From assembly GCF_041296385.1 (NCBI RefSeq), contig NC_091013.1, forward strand, positions 70,091,563 through 70,155,562: a stretch of DNA of 64,000 nucleotides, given 5' to 3'. The position numbers were made by a program, and so were the translations under genes. Position 1 is the stretch's first letter. Each line of letters begins with the position of its first letter. Under the pieces are notes generated by a model. The model worked only from the letters and a program-made list of their open reading frames with translations, was not told the DNA's origin and did no database searches. This document shows positions 13,201 to 24,945 of this stretch, in pieces. The stretch comes from Aphelocoma coerulescens (lineage: Eukaryota; Chordata; Aves; Passeriformes; Corvidae).

Positions 13201-15470
13201 TGGTGAAATTCTGTTTTTATTGATATCAAAGCAGACTTCTGTCTGTCAAAAGTATTACTTTTTGTAGTACCAGTTAGGCCTCTCAAGCACTTGTGGAATT
13301 TAGCACTGATGCCTTGTTATCCTGCTAGAGTGATTTGGGGAGCACAGGAACACAAGAAAATCCATCATGTTTTTGGCAATTAGGATGAGGAACAGCATGC
13401 TAATGTTGGGGCCTTTCCTCCCACTGAAGGTGAGGATTTATGAGCATGGGCAGGAGGAGAAATGAAGAAGAACTGAGTAGTCCACTGGGCCATGTAGATC
13501 AATGCAGCTACTCAAACACATTTCCAGCACCAGGCTGAGCCCTCCTCGGCACCCCATGACTGCCCTTCAGAAATATCATTCCTTTATGTCACCATGCATT
13601 GGGCATGCATTTCCCCACTGCCCTGACATCACTCCAACCCATGGCCCTCTGTGGCTCCCCCACCATTGCTCAGCTCACATCAGGGCTCAGATCCAGCAGG
13701 GAACAGTGTCCTGGAGCTCCTGGAGGAGAGTTCCAGGAGCAGCTTTGTATCCTTCCGTGTGCATGGAGGTCCTTCTTTGGTTACCCATTTGTTTCTGTTG
13801 AAAAGCCCAGTAATATCTTAGATCTCTCAGTGACTAAGCCTGCTCCTGGTCCCTCACCCACTCATTATACATTTGGCATCATTAGTTGCACTGGTGCTAA
13901 CCACACTGAGGCTCTGGAGGAGCTGGGCAGCGGTGGTAACTTGCATAATGCATGATGTGCCTCCAGCAGCGCTGTTCTCCTTTGCTCTCTCACAACAATA
14001 GAAAGGATCTCTGGGTTTAATTTTTTCCCCCTTTCCCTCTCTTCAACTGGTCTTATTAGCCTCTCTGGGGGTCACCATACTAGGCAGGACTCCCTCAAAG
14101 CACACACCCCCACACTCATAACCCATTGCTGTTTGCTGTACTGCCAGTGCCTGAGGCTATCCTGAGGACTAGTTCTCTGACAGTGTCTAAGCCAGTTCTC
14201 TGCATTTCCTCCTCATTTCAAAAAACAAACCCTGCTGTCTGCTATCTTTTTACAGGTGTACCACGACCCCTTTTTGCTATTTTCATGTTGAATGGACCCT
14301 TTTAAGAGACTGACTTTTAAGCAAGAATGTTAACAAAGAATGTTTTAATTTATTTTTTTAGCACCTGTGGTACTGCTGCTGCCTGTGGCCACCTCTGGGG
14401 CTGCCCTCTCTCCAAGCTCAGGACCTGAGGCAGCTGGCTTCCATGGTCAGTGAGGCTATCTTTAGCTTTCAAAAAGACCACTGTTGCTGCTCTGGCACCG
14501 CCAGGAGCAGTCTTCTCTGTTGTTACAACTGTTCAGCCTTTCAAAGGTTATTTTTAGGATGTTAACCTTTGAGATGAACCTTCACACTTAATCTCAGCAG
14601 ATACTTAAATGACTGTTGGGAATAATCAGATCTATGAAATTTTAAAGAGAACCACATTCATCTCTCAGCTTCATTTCTCAGCTACATCTCTCTTGCATAT
14701 ATACATATGTCTGTGCATACACTTCCGTAGATGGGAAGGTGTTGATGGGGCAAGAAGTACGTCCTTGAACATCTGAAAGTCAATTACTTTATTGTATCAA
14801 AGCCAACAGAGTTGACTTAAGTCCTGTCAAGCCAAGGAAAATTACTGAAGGCAAATGAATGAAATGAGGAAATAAAGGTTAAAATGGGTTAATGACAAAA
14901 CTCAAGCTGGTCTCACAACGGAGTAGCTCTACTGTCTTCAGACACTCTCAAATTTCTATTTCTATGAATTCAAAACAGATGAAAAACAGAATTAAAATAA
15001 TAATCAAAGCTTATTCCATCTTGTGCCATTCAGAGATATTTTAAAACTTCCTTTGTTGTTCAAAGAGGGAGGCTCTGGTTCTCATTGGTACAGTGGAAGA
15101 CTATTGTGCTACCTGACACTATATTTATATTTAAGAAGGGTGTAGCTATCCAAACCTGGTACCTCACAATATTTTCTTTCCACAGAAATGGCTCTCTGAG
15201 GGTCATTTAAGGTTAGAATCACTCAACAAATACTGTGCAAGCTCTGCAATAGTTTTGAGAGAACAACTCCAAATGTCAATAATAAAGTAATATATTTTTA
15301 TATACTGTATTTTTAATTCCATTAGGTATCCATTTCTTGTTGTAGCATTTCCATGTAAATTCCAGTGATACCCAGCACTAAGCATGCTTTTGACGTTCTA
15401 CCTTATCAGATCTGTACAGTATGTTAGTTGAGGGTACAACAATGTACATAGCATATTCTTTCTTAAATTC
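10283..15470. other. Anonymous non-coding DNA with GC-richer patches
   Basis: No gene or named repeat recognised. GC-richer patches lie at about 10640-10860, 11560-11760 and 13530-13960. The last holds overlapping plus-strand frames of 99 and 118 codons in two different frames. This is expected of compositionally biased DNA, and neither product has a recognisable domain. A perfect 16-bp palindrome sits at 11023-11038. A small hairpin (ctcctgga / tccaggag) lies near 13718-13740. Confidence 0.6.
11023..11038. repeat. Perfect 16-bp palindrome
   Basis: cagtggttaaccactg reads identically on both strands. The centre ggttaacc resembles half-sites of homeodomain proteins of the HNF1 type, but the usual spacer is missing, so any binding is speculation. 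Confidence 0.7.
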
Positions 15471-15482
15471 TTTTTTTTTTTT
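15471..15482 (+). repeat. T homopolymer, 12 bases
   Basis: Uninterrupted T run in AT-rich sequence. No element boundary is recognised around it. Confidence 0.85.
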
Positions 15483-18400
15483 ATAATTGTGTTCCCATGC
15501 TTCTTTTTATTTGTTCTTGTAGCCTGCAGCTAATGTCAAACTTCATCCTTATTGCCATTAACTACGTTCGTTAGTCATTTCACATTTCTGCAGAGCATGT
15601 TTGTGTAACATAAACAGTAAAGACAATGTGAAAAATAAGGAGAATGAAGAAAGAAATGAAGACAAAGAAATAAAATGGCATTCATTCTGCTCTGCCATAG
15701 TGCTGTTAATTCACAAATACTTAGGCATTCCCTTTTTTTTTGTGGAAATGTTTATAAAATCTCAAAAGTTCAGAAATCTAATATAAAATGCTTTTGTCAG
15801 TTTGTATATTTTGTATCTCCCTCTTTGTAAGTTTCCTTTGTTCAATCTGTAAATAGGAAGAATATTCAGTGAAAGAAAAGCAATCAAATCCCGCATAATG
15901 TTAAGAATCTAAATGTGGAATATGTGGAATCTAAATGTGCCTGTATTGCTGCTGCATTCAACTCTTTATGATAAATTCTGAAATAAAGTGTAGTTTCACT
16001 GTTTGAGACCAAATTCCCACTGTAAGACTTCTGCATTCCCACATTCTCCCTTTTATTCCTACCAGCAATCACAAAGCTGTTCAGTGTATGAGATCCAGTG
16101 GTAGACCCATGACACAGAGGGTCATTTTTTTGTAGGATTGGTTTTGAGCAAGATCAAGGAACTGAACAGAAATGATTGACACTTGTCAGCATGATGTGTG
16201 GCAGATATGATCAAGTATAGGGGTGATGGAAACCAGGGTCCTGTTTCAGGAGTAGCATAAGCTTCAGTACTTTTGCATAAGTTACTTGTAAAACCTAACC
16301 CTGAATAAAAAATGTTAGGCCCATATTATAGTCTGAGCAGTACTCTGATTAATTTCTGAGCAACCATTTGGGCATCCAGTGAGGTTACAGTGCTGATTAC
16401 ACTCTTGTCCTTTTTTTTTTTTTTTTCAAGTCAAAAGTCTACCCACATCTATTCTAACACAGTTTACTACTATGCCCACTACACAGGGTTTACAAGGCTG
16501 AAAGTATCATCCAGTTTTGCCCCTGCTCTTTTATGTGACAGCAAAACTGCACATGAGCCTATCTGGTGCCACTGATTCTTTACAAATTCCTTTCATCCTT
16601 CCTCCTAAACCTTTTGTCTCATTTAGATATTCCAGTTCAAGGATCATGCAGCTATTTTATAAAAATGCATTTTTTGTCTAGTGTGATTTGTTGACAGGAA
16701 GTTTAGGCTTCACCATCTCCTCTTACCAAGATTTTGCTAAGCTTTGAAATTGTTATTCAGTGAAGTGATGTGGTAAATCTGTCCTCATCCATGGTGTTCA
16801 GACCACTGACTGGAACATTTTTGACTGACATTATTAAAGAGAAATATAACCCCAATCTCTTTTATTTTCAGTTTTCTCTGTCTTCAGTGATGTATGAAAT
16901 TTCTTTTGGGTTATTACAAATCTTTATCAATTTTTTTTCTTCACTTGTCATAGTAGTGCAGATCTTGTATTATGATTTTCACTAGTGAAAGAACATGACT
17001 TGAAGCTCAAATGGGAAGAAATCTTTGCCTGGAAAAAATATATATTATCTGCAGTGGGACTTTACCTACTTAGTCACACCAAAATCAAAAGGGTGTGAAA
17101 ATTTGGTTTTGAAGTCTTCAAGATGACATGCCAGCTACTGTATTCGTATTTTTATGGAACTATGTTTACCAGAAGTTCTTCCATATTTTCTGAACACATG
17201 GTCTCTATTTTTCTTTACGATGTCATAGTAGCATGCTAGCCTTAGAAAATCCTAAACCAGCTGTTCTTAGCTGGGCAAGAGGAATGACATCCTCACTCTA
17301 ACTAAAAAGTCTTCTGGGAAATGGGAAAAAATTGAATAGGGATTTGTAACTGCTTTTGGGAAAGGAAACAGGGGCTTGATATTAGTGGTTTAGAGATGCA
17401 GTGCTTTAAGCACACATTCTTCTTTTTTCTTGTTACTCAGCCACTTCTACAAAGATCTGCGTGACTGATATTGGCTATGGAAAACAGAGTTTCTCCTGAG
17501 CTGGAGAATTGCACATGGCATGGCAGCTAACTAGTGGTCCAGAAGATTGCCAAATCTTGTGATTATCAACTGATTATGCTGGTGCGAAAGGGAAATGTCA
17601 TTCATTGCATGAATTTAAGAAAAGTGAGGATGCAGTCAAAGACTTTGCCATCTTCTCTCTATGAAGACACTGTAGGAATGAATATTATCCGTGACTGAAT
17701 TAGCTGAACACTCTTTAGTGGAGTATTTAGTCATTCTTCTTTCCCTTTTGTTCACAGTAAATAAATGTACACTTAATTGTGTGCTGCTGAAGGTCACTTT
17801 AAAATGTAACCAGGTTCTTTTCCTTCCCCATTCACTTCATTATTGCATACCTGTCAGGCTTTTTATGAACTGGAGATTTTTTTCTAAGTATTACTCTACA
17901 TATTAACTTAAAGATTTAATGAAGACAAAATATACATGAGCAAGTTACCATTTTCAAGCAGAACTTTGCACACTAGGTTCAGCAGATGCTATGAAAAATA
18001 AACCACAATACCTGCCAGGTAGTCTAGAGAAGTTAACATGATGGGAATAAAAAGCGTTACAGCTACATCTCCCAGGAGGAGCAGTGACAGTGAAAGCAGC
18101 TGAACTCTGAACTACACCAGAAACCCCAAGAAAAACACCCAAGAGAACCCCAGCTGTATACAGTTCAGCAGACTAAAAGTGTTTCAAAATGACCTTCTGG
18201 TCATTTTTATGAATGTATTTTTTAAATTCTGTATTATTTTATACAGTCTGTTTCATAAAGACTTTTAAGTTCTAATTCAGAACAAGAAAAGATGTTAAGC
18301 CACCAGTATTTCCCACAAGCTTGTATGTTTCAGCTGTCACTCAGTCTAGTCCTCCATAATTCAGGTCCTTAATTAGTGGCCGTAACTAAGACCATTCTGC

Positions 18401-19099
18401 CATTTTAAGCATGGCTTACAGCACTAGTTTGATGTATATAAGGCATCCTTTGAGATACTGGGCACGTTGTGGCTTCTCACTGTCTTATTGGAAAAAGATA
18501 TTTGATTCCATTGCTTACACTGGAGTATCTTTGATGCCCTAGGGTTTCTGGAAGACATTCACCACAACACAGGACCCATGAGAGACTGGTGATCACCTGG
18601 AACAGTTGCTAGAGGCTAGTGGGAATGCTTAGAGGTATCTGAAAAGAACCCTATGCATGACTGATAAAATGTTACCTCTGGACAACAAAACTGAGTTCAT
18701 GGGACTTGAACCACCTAGTTTTAGACTCCCAGCATAGATGCCTGTGGTAAGAGTATGGTCTCAACCCCCTAGGGCACCATTAGAATGCCTAAACATAAGT
18801 TTCAGATATCTCATGGAAACTGAGACATCTTCCTGGCACTTGCAGACTTGACAAAGGCTCTATGGGACATCCATGTTCCTCCATGGGAGATAAAGGCTAT
18901 GCAGGTTTCTTTGGAGCACACGAAATGGTTAAAGTAACGGCATTAGGCAGCCAAATCCCCTCTTGTGCAATAGAGGAAAAAAGACATGGCTCGATTCTAG
19001 ATATGGAATCTGAGAAACAGTTTGAGATGTGTTCAGGGAACTCAGCTTGCGTCTAACTGCTTATCCTGAAGGCATATTTTTGCTATAATTTGTCATGAA
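15483..19099. other. Anonymous AT-rich non-coding DNA
   Basis: No gene recognised; the longest open frames are 60-70 codons with no domain. It includes a 16-base T run at 16411-16426 and an imperfect short direct repeat (atctaaatgtg twice) near 15907-15940. Nothing in the stretch matches CR1 or the LTR families found elsewhere in the window. Confidence 0.6.
16411..16426 (+). repeat. T homopolymer, 16 bases
   Basis: Uninterrupted T run. Reading the minus strand, it could be the A tail of an old retrocopy, but I see no polyadenylation signal beside it. Confidence 0.9.
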
Positions 19100-19959
19100 T
19101 AAATGGTTTAGGTTGCTCATGAAATGACCAGCCAAGGTATTGGCAAAAGCATTTTTAATATTAAAGTACAACAAAGCTTGTTGGCAAGGTTCATTCTACT
19201 ACTTACTAGTTGCTTAAAGCCCACAGAGAGAAATTGGATTAAAATCTAAAATCAATCAAGCTAAAACTAAAATTAACCTAAAATTATCTACATGGAGGCT
19301 AGGGATGGAAAAAGGAAAAGGATAGGAAAGGTAAGGATAAAAAGGAATAAGGGAGACTCTCTCATTGAGACACAAGGTTTGGCATGGACCCCCTTGCCAA
19401 ATTTGGCCCCAGACTTGACCAAAGGTTTAGGCCTAAAAGTTTCAACTGCACTTTAACTTACCCGCACTTACTTAACAACCTAATTTAAAAAAATTAACAA
19501 AATATTCTACAGAATTTACTGCAAGCATGACAGTGCTTATATAAGCTTACTTTTAGGCTCAACTTACTTAGGAATCTAATGCACTTGAGAATCTAAGTGA
19601 GCAAAATCTATAGTATTTTTGCTATAGCACATTCACACACACACACAGACCTTAAGGAGTATGTACAAGGTATATAACTGTGAAAAATTCTCCCTGAAGT
19701 CAGTGAAGCTGGATACATTCACATCTTCTCAACAGGCAAAGAGCTGAGTCTCAAGGAATGGGGGTATCAGCCCAGGATCCATTGTCATCATTTGGCAATT
19801 CTTCAAGATAGAGCTTGAGAGATCCCTGGCTCTGAGGCCCCACTCAGAGCAAGGCTCCTGGTCACAAATTGCTGTGGTCCAGAAAAGCTTAAAAGGCCTC
19901 AGTTAGGACCCCTGTTTATAGGGCCTCAAGAGTGTTGGCTTTAGTCATAGTTATTTTCC
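19100..19959. other. Non-coding DNA, possibly old retroelement sequence
   Basis: No gene. It contains a purine-rich patch (about 19300-19355), a short CA microsatellite near 19632-19650 and a TATA-like word near 19540. Its texture differs from its neighbours and may belong with the LTR-like segment that follows, but no terminal motif or target duplication could be paired. Confidence 0.35.
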
Positions 19960-20440
19960 ATCCTGGCCACAACTCAGATCAGCAACTTCCTGTGAAAGTT
20001 CAAAAATAAAAATGTTGTTCCATGGTACTTGTTATTCAGGCAAGAAACAAATTTCCAAGACTGTTTGTAAAAAAAAAACCCAGGAGCTCCTCAGAGAGCT
20101 TAAGTTCCTAGGAGAAGACAGTGTTTCTAACAAGCTCAAGAGGAGCTTAACCCCAGTGCTTTTGCCAAGGCCGAGGCCTAATGAGCATTTCTGGGATTGC
20201 AGTACAGCCCAAGGCGGGGCTGGATGCACCACTACATAAGCATGGTGTCAGATCTACTTGCACTCTTTATCTGTCCAGTCTGACTGTGGCATTTGAAACC
20301 ACACCTATGTAAAGACAACCACATCAAGCCCTGAGGCTCTGAGGATGGTTTGCAATTAGCTTAATAAAGGTGCTTCGAATCACATCAGTTTGACTACATC
20401 CCACTCTGAATAATTGTCTGGCTGAGTCCAACTGCCTGTT
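19960..20440 (+). mobile_element. Uncertain LTR-like segment
   Basis: The segment has the order of signals expected of an avian LTR read on the plus strand. A GC-richer U3-like part (about 20150-20230) is followed by a TATA-like word (acataag, about 20234). About 125 bases later comes AATAAA followed by a GC/AT-mixed tail (about 20362-20430). I could not find TG...CA ends with matching target duplications, so the boundaries are guesses. It could equally be chance arrangement in unique DNA. Confidence 0.25.
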
Positions 20441-22357
20441 TTGTGAGGTTGAGTGGAAGCAAAAAGGATTGTAAACTTGGGGTAGAGGTAAATTAATTGG
20501 GTTCTCTTAAGACTTTTCTTGTTTCTTCTAACTTCTTTCCACTTTTGATATGTAACAGAGAAGGAAAAATGTCTGGCTTGTCCTTCAATTTGTATTCACG
20601 TTATGGGTCAGGCACTTAAATAAAATGAAGATAAATAAATCAGGAAAAGTAATGAATAATAAAAAAAAAAGGAGCAAGGAGGTAGGGCATAACTAAGGTT
20701 TAGGCTCTGGTACTTATGGAACAAGTCATATAATAAAATTCAAGTCTTCTACATTTTGTCACTCTATTTCCTCCTTAACTGGATGCTTCTGATTGTCACT
20801 GGAAAAAAAAAAGCAGTTTAATTGGACACAAAATATCTCCAAGTGAGAATTTATAGTGTACTTAGCTTTGGTGACATATGTGACTCTCATTTCACACAGA
20901 TTTAAGCATGAATGCCCAATTTAAAGTCTAGGAGTCCTGAAGGCTATTCATCTCATCACCCATGCCCAAAAAACTTCAATATGTACCTTTGATGTTTGGA
21001 GAAGTGTCATTATGACAATCAGTCAATATGACATATCAGCTCATACTGCCTACTGCTTAAATACTACCCAAGGTGTAAAGTAGTGTAAGATCAAGTATTC
21101 AAGGTCCATAACCCTGGAGCATTCAAATTAACCTAGAGTCATTGCAGAGAAATTAAAAACTACATGGAATCTCATATTTCATTATCTTAACTACCAGAAG
21201 TGTGTCCTTAGACATTCCATCTCTTGACTAATAAATGACCTCAGGAAATATTATTTATTTATATGGTTTTCTAAAGAAAAACTTTCTGAAAGTTTATGTG
21301 GGATAATTCTGAATATGAGGGAATGCATCAATAAACTAATTAGGCCATTGACATTTTCCCCTTGGGGTGATAGAAATCTATATCCTAGTATTTCATAACT
21401 CATAATTGTGTCATTAAGATCCCATACAAAATGGAAAAATGGATAATTAAATGGATGAGAAAACAAGCTAGAAACACTTTTTTCTTCTTTTTTTTTCTGC
21501 TAGTGGTAAAATGCCCTATTGCATTGCAGCATGGAGCTCTGGGGAAAATAAAAACAACAACAATAAAAAAAAAAGCACACCCACTCCAGGAAATTCTACC
21601 TATAATTGAAATATGAGCACACAAGAGGTCAGGATGATAAATTTCTATCACTGTATCCTGCCTTGAAAGTAAACAGTCTACAATATATGGAACATGGTAA
21701 CCACGTAAAGTACAACAGACAATGCAAGAATATCATGAGCAAAACCTCTTTGGAAAATATGCTTAGGTAGCAAATGAGTATGTAAGCAAAATGTACTTGG
21801 TGATTACCTATGAGCATATTCTATGAAGGTTTGAAAACATTTGCTATAAATGTCCCAAATTCTAAAAGTTTCTTGTTTTTGATAAGCTACTACCCTGCAG
21901 TGGGATGATGCATACAGTAGGAGACATATCCACAAAGTTTTCTGCAAGTGAGTGTTTGAAAATGATTGTGAATGGGCTAAATAAGCACAAAGAGAAAACA
22001 GTGGGTTTGACTAGTGCAACCCTCAATCTAAAGTAGGTTCCAGTGAAGTAATTTTCATGTTAGAAACTATCACCACGCACCACCCACACTCAATATATTA
22101 CAATGATCAGACAAAATGCTGCCACATATTTTCTTGTTACTTTACATATATTGATTTTAACATTTGGGGGAAGACTTTGGAAAATATTACTTTATGATTA
22201 TGATGTAGGTAGTGACTTTGTCACTTTTTCAATAATGTGCTGCTTTGTTCTCAGAATGAGCATGAGGCAAAAGAGCAGGTTGTCTCCAGGACTACAGTGC
22301 AAGCTTTAGAATGTTTGCTCTTTCTTTTCTCCTCCTGACTTCCTACAAGTATAGAGG
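20441..22357. other. Anonymous AT-rich non-coding DNA
   Basis: No gene or named repeat recognised. It includes T-rich and A-rich low-complexity runs near 21478-21500 and 21545-21575. The short open frames (60-83 codons) are interrupted by or built from these runs. Confidence 0.6.
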
Positions 22358-22890
22358 TGTGGGGTAGCCCAGCCACTGCCCTGGAGGGACATCTGCTGAG
22401 ATAAGGAGATTGCTCAAACTCCCAGCAGAACTCCCTTGGAAAGGCAACCACTTTTGCAGTTACAGTGAGAAGAAGACAAACCCAGAATCCTCTGGGAGAC
22501 CCTATGCAGATCCTTTGTAGCCCATTGGCCCTTACCCTCTGACACCCACCCCCTGTATCCCTATAAATCCAGCACCCTGCCCCTGCGAGGGCAGAGAGAG
22601 CTTGTCCCTGGCTTCCCCTTCACCAGAGTACGGACTAATAAAGCTGCCTCGTGTGGAACAGCCACACGAGCCTCTCGTCTCTCTCTCTGGTCTGGCTGGA
22701 GGTGTCCTGCAGAGCTGAGCTGGAATCACGAGCTGACAATCACTAAAGAGCTGACAGCCTCTGCAAGGGCCCCTCTGCCAGCAGCTGAGGGAAGACACCG
22801 GGCCTCGGGAAGGCGATTCCTTTCGGGACCATCTCCCCAGACTGGTCATCTCTTCCTGGGTCAGAGCTACTGACCCCTCACCAGCTGTCA
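22358..22890 (+). mobile_element. Solo LTR, family B copy 1 (endogenous retrovirus)
   Basis: An approximately 533-bp solo LTR closely related to the copy at 40458-41007, in the same orientation. It begins with tgtggggta and ends with tgtca. It contains a TATA box (tataaat at 22562-22568) and a polyadenylation signal AATAAA at 22637-22642, about 75 bases apart, fitting U3-R-U5 order on the plus strand. No internal retroviral sequence flanks it, so it is probably the product of LTR-LTR recombination. The expected 6-bp duplication is not exact: tagagg lies before it, and tagatg lies two bases past the assigned end. That fits an older insertion or a boundary error. A 120-codon open frame on the opposite strand (22532-22891) is a composition artefact. 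A CR1 fragment starts directly downstream. Confidence 0.82.
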
Positions 22891-23135
22891 TATAGATGGG
22901 GGAATTAGATTAGATATTCAGAAGAAATTCTGTACGGTGGGGGTAATTAGGCACTGGCACAGGTTGCCCAGAGAAGTTGGGGATGCCCCATCCCTAGAAG
23001 TATTAAAGGCCAGGGTCGCTGGGTCTTTGAGCAACTTGGTCAAATAGAAGGTGTCCCTGCCCTTGGCAGGGGTTTGAGACTATGTGATCTTTAAGGTCCC
23101 TTCCAACCTAACCCATTCTATGACTCTGGGATTCT
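22891..23135 (+). mobile_element. CR1 LINE 3' fragment (plus strand)
   Basis: A 5'-truncated avian CR1 retrotransposon end of about 245 bp. It shows the familiar 3' untranslated sequence, including a run like cacaggttgcccagagaag, the word ccatccctagaagtatt, and the terminal ttccaacctaacccattcta followed by tgactctgggattct. That ending is the degenerate 8-bp tail repeat typical of CR1, which lacks a poly(A) tail. It carries no coding capacity. Its recognisable part begins within a few bases of the upstream LTR, so the LTR inserted at or next to the CR1 truncation point. Confidence 0.9.
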
Positions 23136-24510
23136 AGCAGGGGCATTCAGAGGCAGCATTCTCTTCAGAGGGGCCATTCTTCCAGATTGCCATTTTTTAA
23201 GTAGACCTATAGCTATAATTCATTATTTTAATTTTATTTTCCCCTTGGTTTCCAAGAAAATAAGCCTGAGGGCTCCCATCACACTGTCCTTCATCACCCT
23301 TCATTAGATCTGAAGATCTAAAAATGAGCATGAATATTCATGAGAGTTTAATAGATTCTCATCCCTGCTTGAAGATATACAATATATAGCATCTTTCTCA
23401 GAGTGAAGAGTCAATTACTGTTCTCTGCTTTCTCTTTCAGCCATTACCTCTGTTGTTGACAGGCAGTTTCTTCTGGAGTGACTTATGGCTTGTTTCTTGC
23501 TGTGACTCCTTCAGGATAAAGGCTTTTGGAGTCCTGACCATAGTGTGTTCCATTCAAGTACCCTTCTGGAAGAAATGCTTCACCTCAGACACTGAGTAGA
23601 GTCAGGATCTTTTCCCATCTCTGAGTTTCATTACCCTCCCATACTTCCTTGACTGTTTATGCAGCATTCATTGCACCACTTTGAGCATGCCTGTGGTTCC
23701 CAAAGCTCAAGGCAGTATTTGTACAAATCATTTCCTACCTTCATGAGTAGAGCCTCGAGAGTTACTCGCTCCTAGTCAATAATGCCAAGACTATTGAATG
23801 TAGTGGCTAGATTTCCATTCACTATAATGGGAGCTTAGATACATGGCTTACAGGTAGACACCAACATTTCATTGAATCTAGAGCTAAACACCGCTTTTCA
23901 TACTGTGTCTCTCTGAATGCATAAGCCAAAACTGCACAGGTCAATTGCTGCCATGTTGCACAGCAAGACAATATCTCATTTGCTATATGAAAAACGGGAT
24001 GGGGAAGATCTCAGTTGGATGGGATTCAGTTGCTTGAACACAGATACGAAGTTTTTTTCAGTATTGCAGTGTAACATGCCCATCCAACATCATGTGTCTA
24101 TAAGACCACTGTCGAGGGGGAATGTGGATATGCTGGGTCATGTTTCATGGCAGCAGGTACATATCCATGGCAACTGTCCTTCTGAACATTCTACTAGTCT
24201 TATCTTTTCAAAGGTCCTTAGGAAGAGTGGCATTCACTTTACCTTGCTTCAGTTTAGGGCTTGATTCACCTCTAACAGAAAAAAATGAAGGTGACTAAAG
24301 TGGTTGGAGATCTTGTAGGGTAAACTTGAGATATATCACTAACACTTGAAGATAAAATTTAACACCTGTATGAGTTCCTTCTCTACAGCATCTGAAAACC
24401 AGGAGGGATTCTCTGATGCATCTCAAATAGCCCTAAGCAACCAGGTCCCATCCTTCTCCTCAGCTGGCTACCAGTGTTTCTGTGGAGTAACATGGAAATC
24501 ACTGGGAGAT
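23136..24510. other. Anonymous non-coding DNA
   Basis: No gene recognised. A 115-codon plus-strand open frame at 23917-24264 has no domain I know and no exon-like context. The rest is mixed-composition unique-looking DNA. Confidence 0.55.
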
Positions 24511-24945
24511 TCAGAATCCCAGAACCAGAGAACCACAGAATGGCTGAGTTTTGAAAGCACCTCTGGAAATCACCTTGTCCAGAACTGTTCAGACCCTTTT
24601 CTGAAAAGTTGCTTTCCAGCCAGGTGACTGTCAGTGTATGGCACTTGGATTTTTTCTCCTCAGGTGCAGAACTTTGCAGTTCACCTTTTTGAACTTTATG
24701 TCAATTCCGTCCATCTATTTTTCAGGCTGTCAAAGGTTCCTCTGGATGTGAGCCTGACCATCTATAGCATCAGCCACTCCTCCTGGTTTTTTGTCAACAG
24801 CAAATTTTCTGAGGCTACACTCTGCCTCATCACCCAGGTCATTAATGAAGATTTTAAACAGAATGGGGCCCAGTACTGACCTGTGGGGTACATTGCTTGT
24901 TACTGGCCTCCAAATAGACTCCCACTGACTATCACACTTAGACAA
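24511..24945 (-). mobile_element. CR1 LINE fragment with part of ORF2 (minus strand)
   Basis: Read on the minus strand, this runs from CR1 reverse-transcriptase sequence into the CR1 3' end. The plus-strand view starts with the degenerate tail repeats (tcagaatccc agaaccagag at 24511-24530) and the 3' untranslated words accacagaatgg and cacctctggaaatcacc. It then reads into coding sequence up to about 24945. The typical CR1 3' part appears shortened or internally deleted between about 24600 and 24730. It is a 5'-truncated dead copy. Confidence 0.88.
24730..24945 (-). pseudogene. CR1 ORF2 reverse-transcriptase remnant
   Basis: A 71-codon open frame on the minus strand encodes a recognisable piece of LINE reverse transcriptase. 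The stretch VLGPILFKIFINDL is the conserved block just before the catalytic site. The following residues KFAVDKK occupy the position where active CR1 enzymes have an aromatic-Ala-Asp-Asp core. The second residue of the Asp pair is retained and the first is changed to Val (FAVD). The full protein is normally several hundred residues with an upstream endonuclease; both are absent here. The fragment cannot be functional. It belongs to the CR1 copy at 24511-24945. Confidence 0.85.

Noticed and set aside
13502..13955. Overlapping 99- and 118-codon plus-strand frames
   Set aside because: Two phases open together in a GC-richer patch without domains; most likely compositional.
22532..22891. 120-codon minus-strand open frame
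   Set aside because: Antisense to the first family B LTR; no domain.
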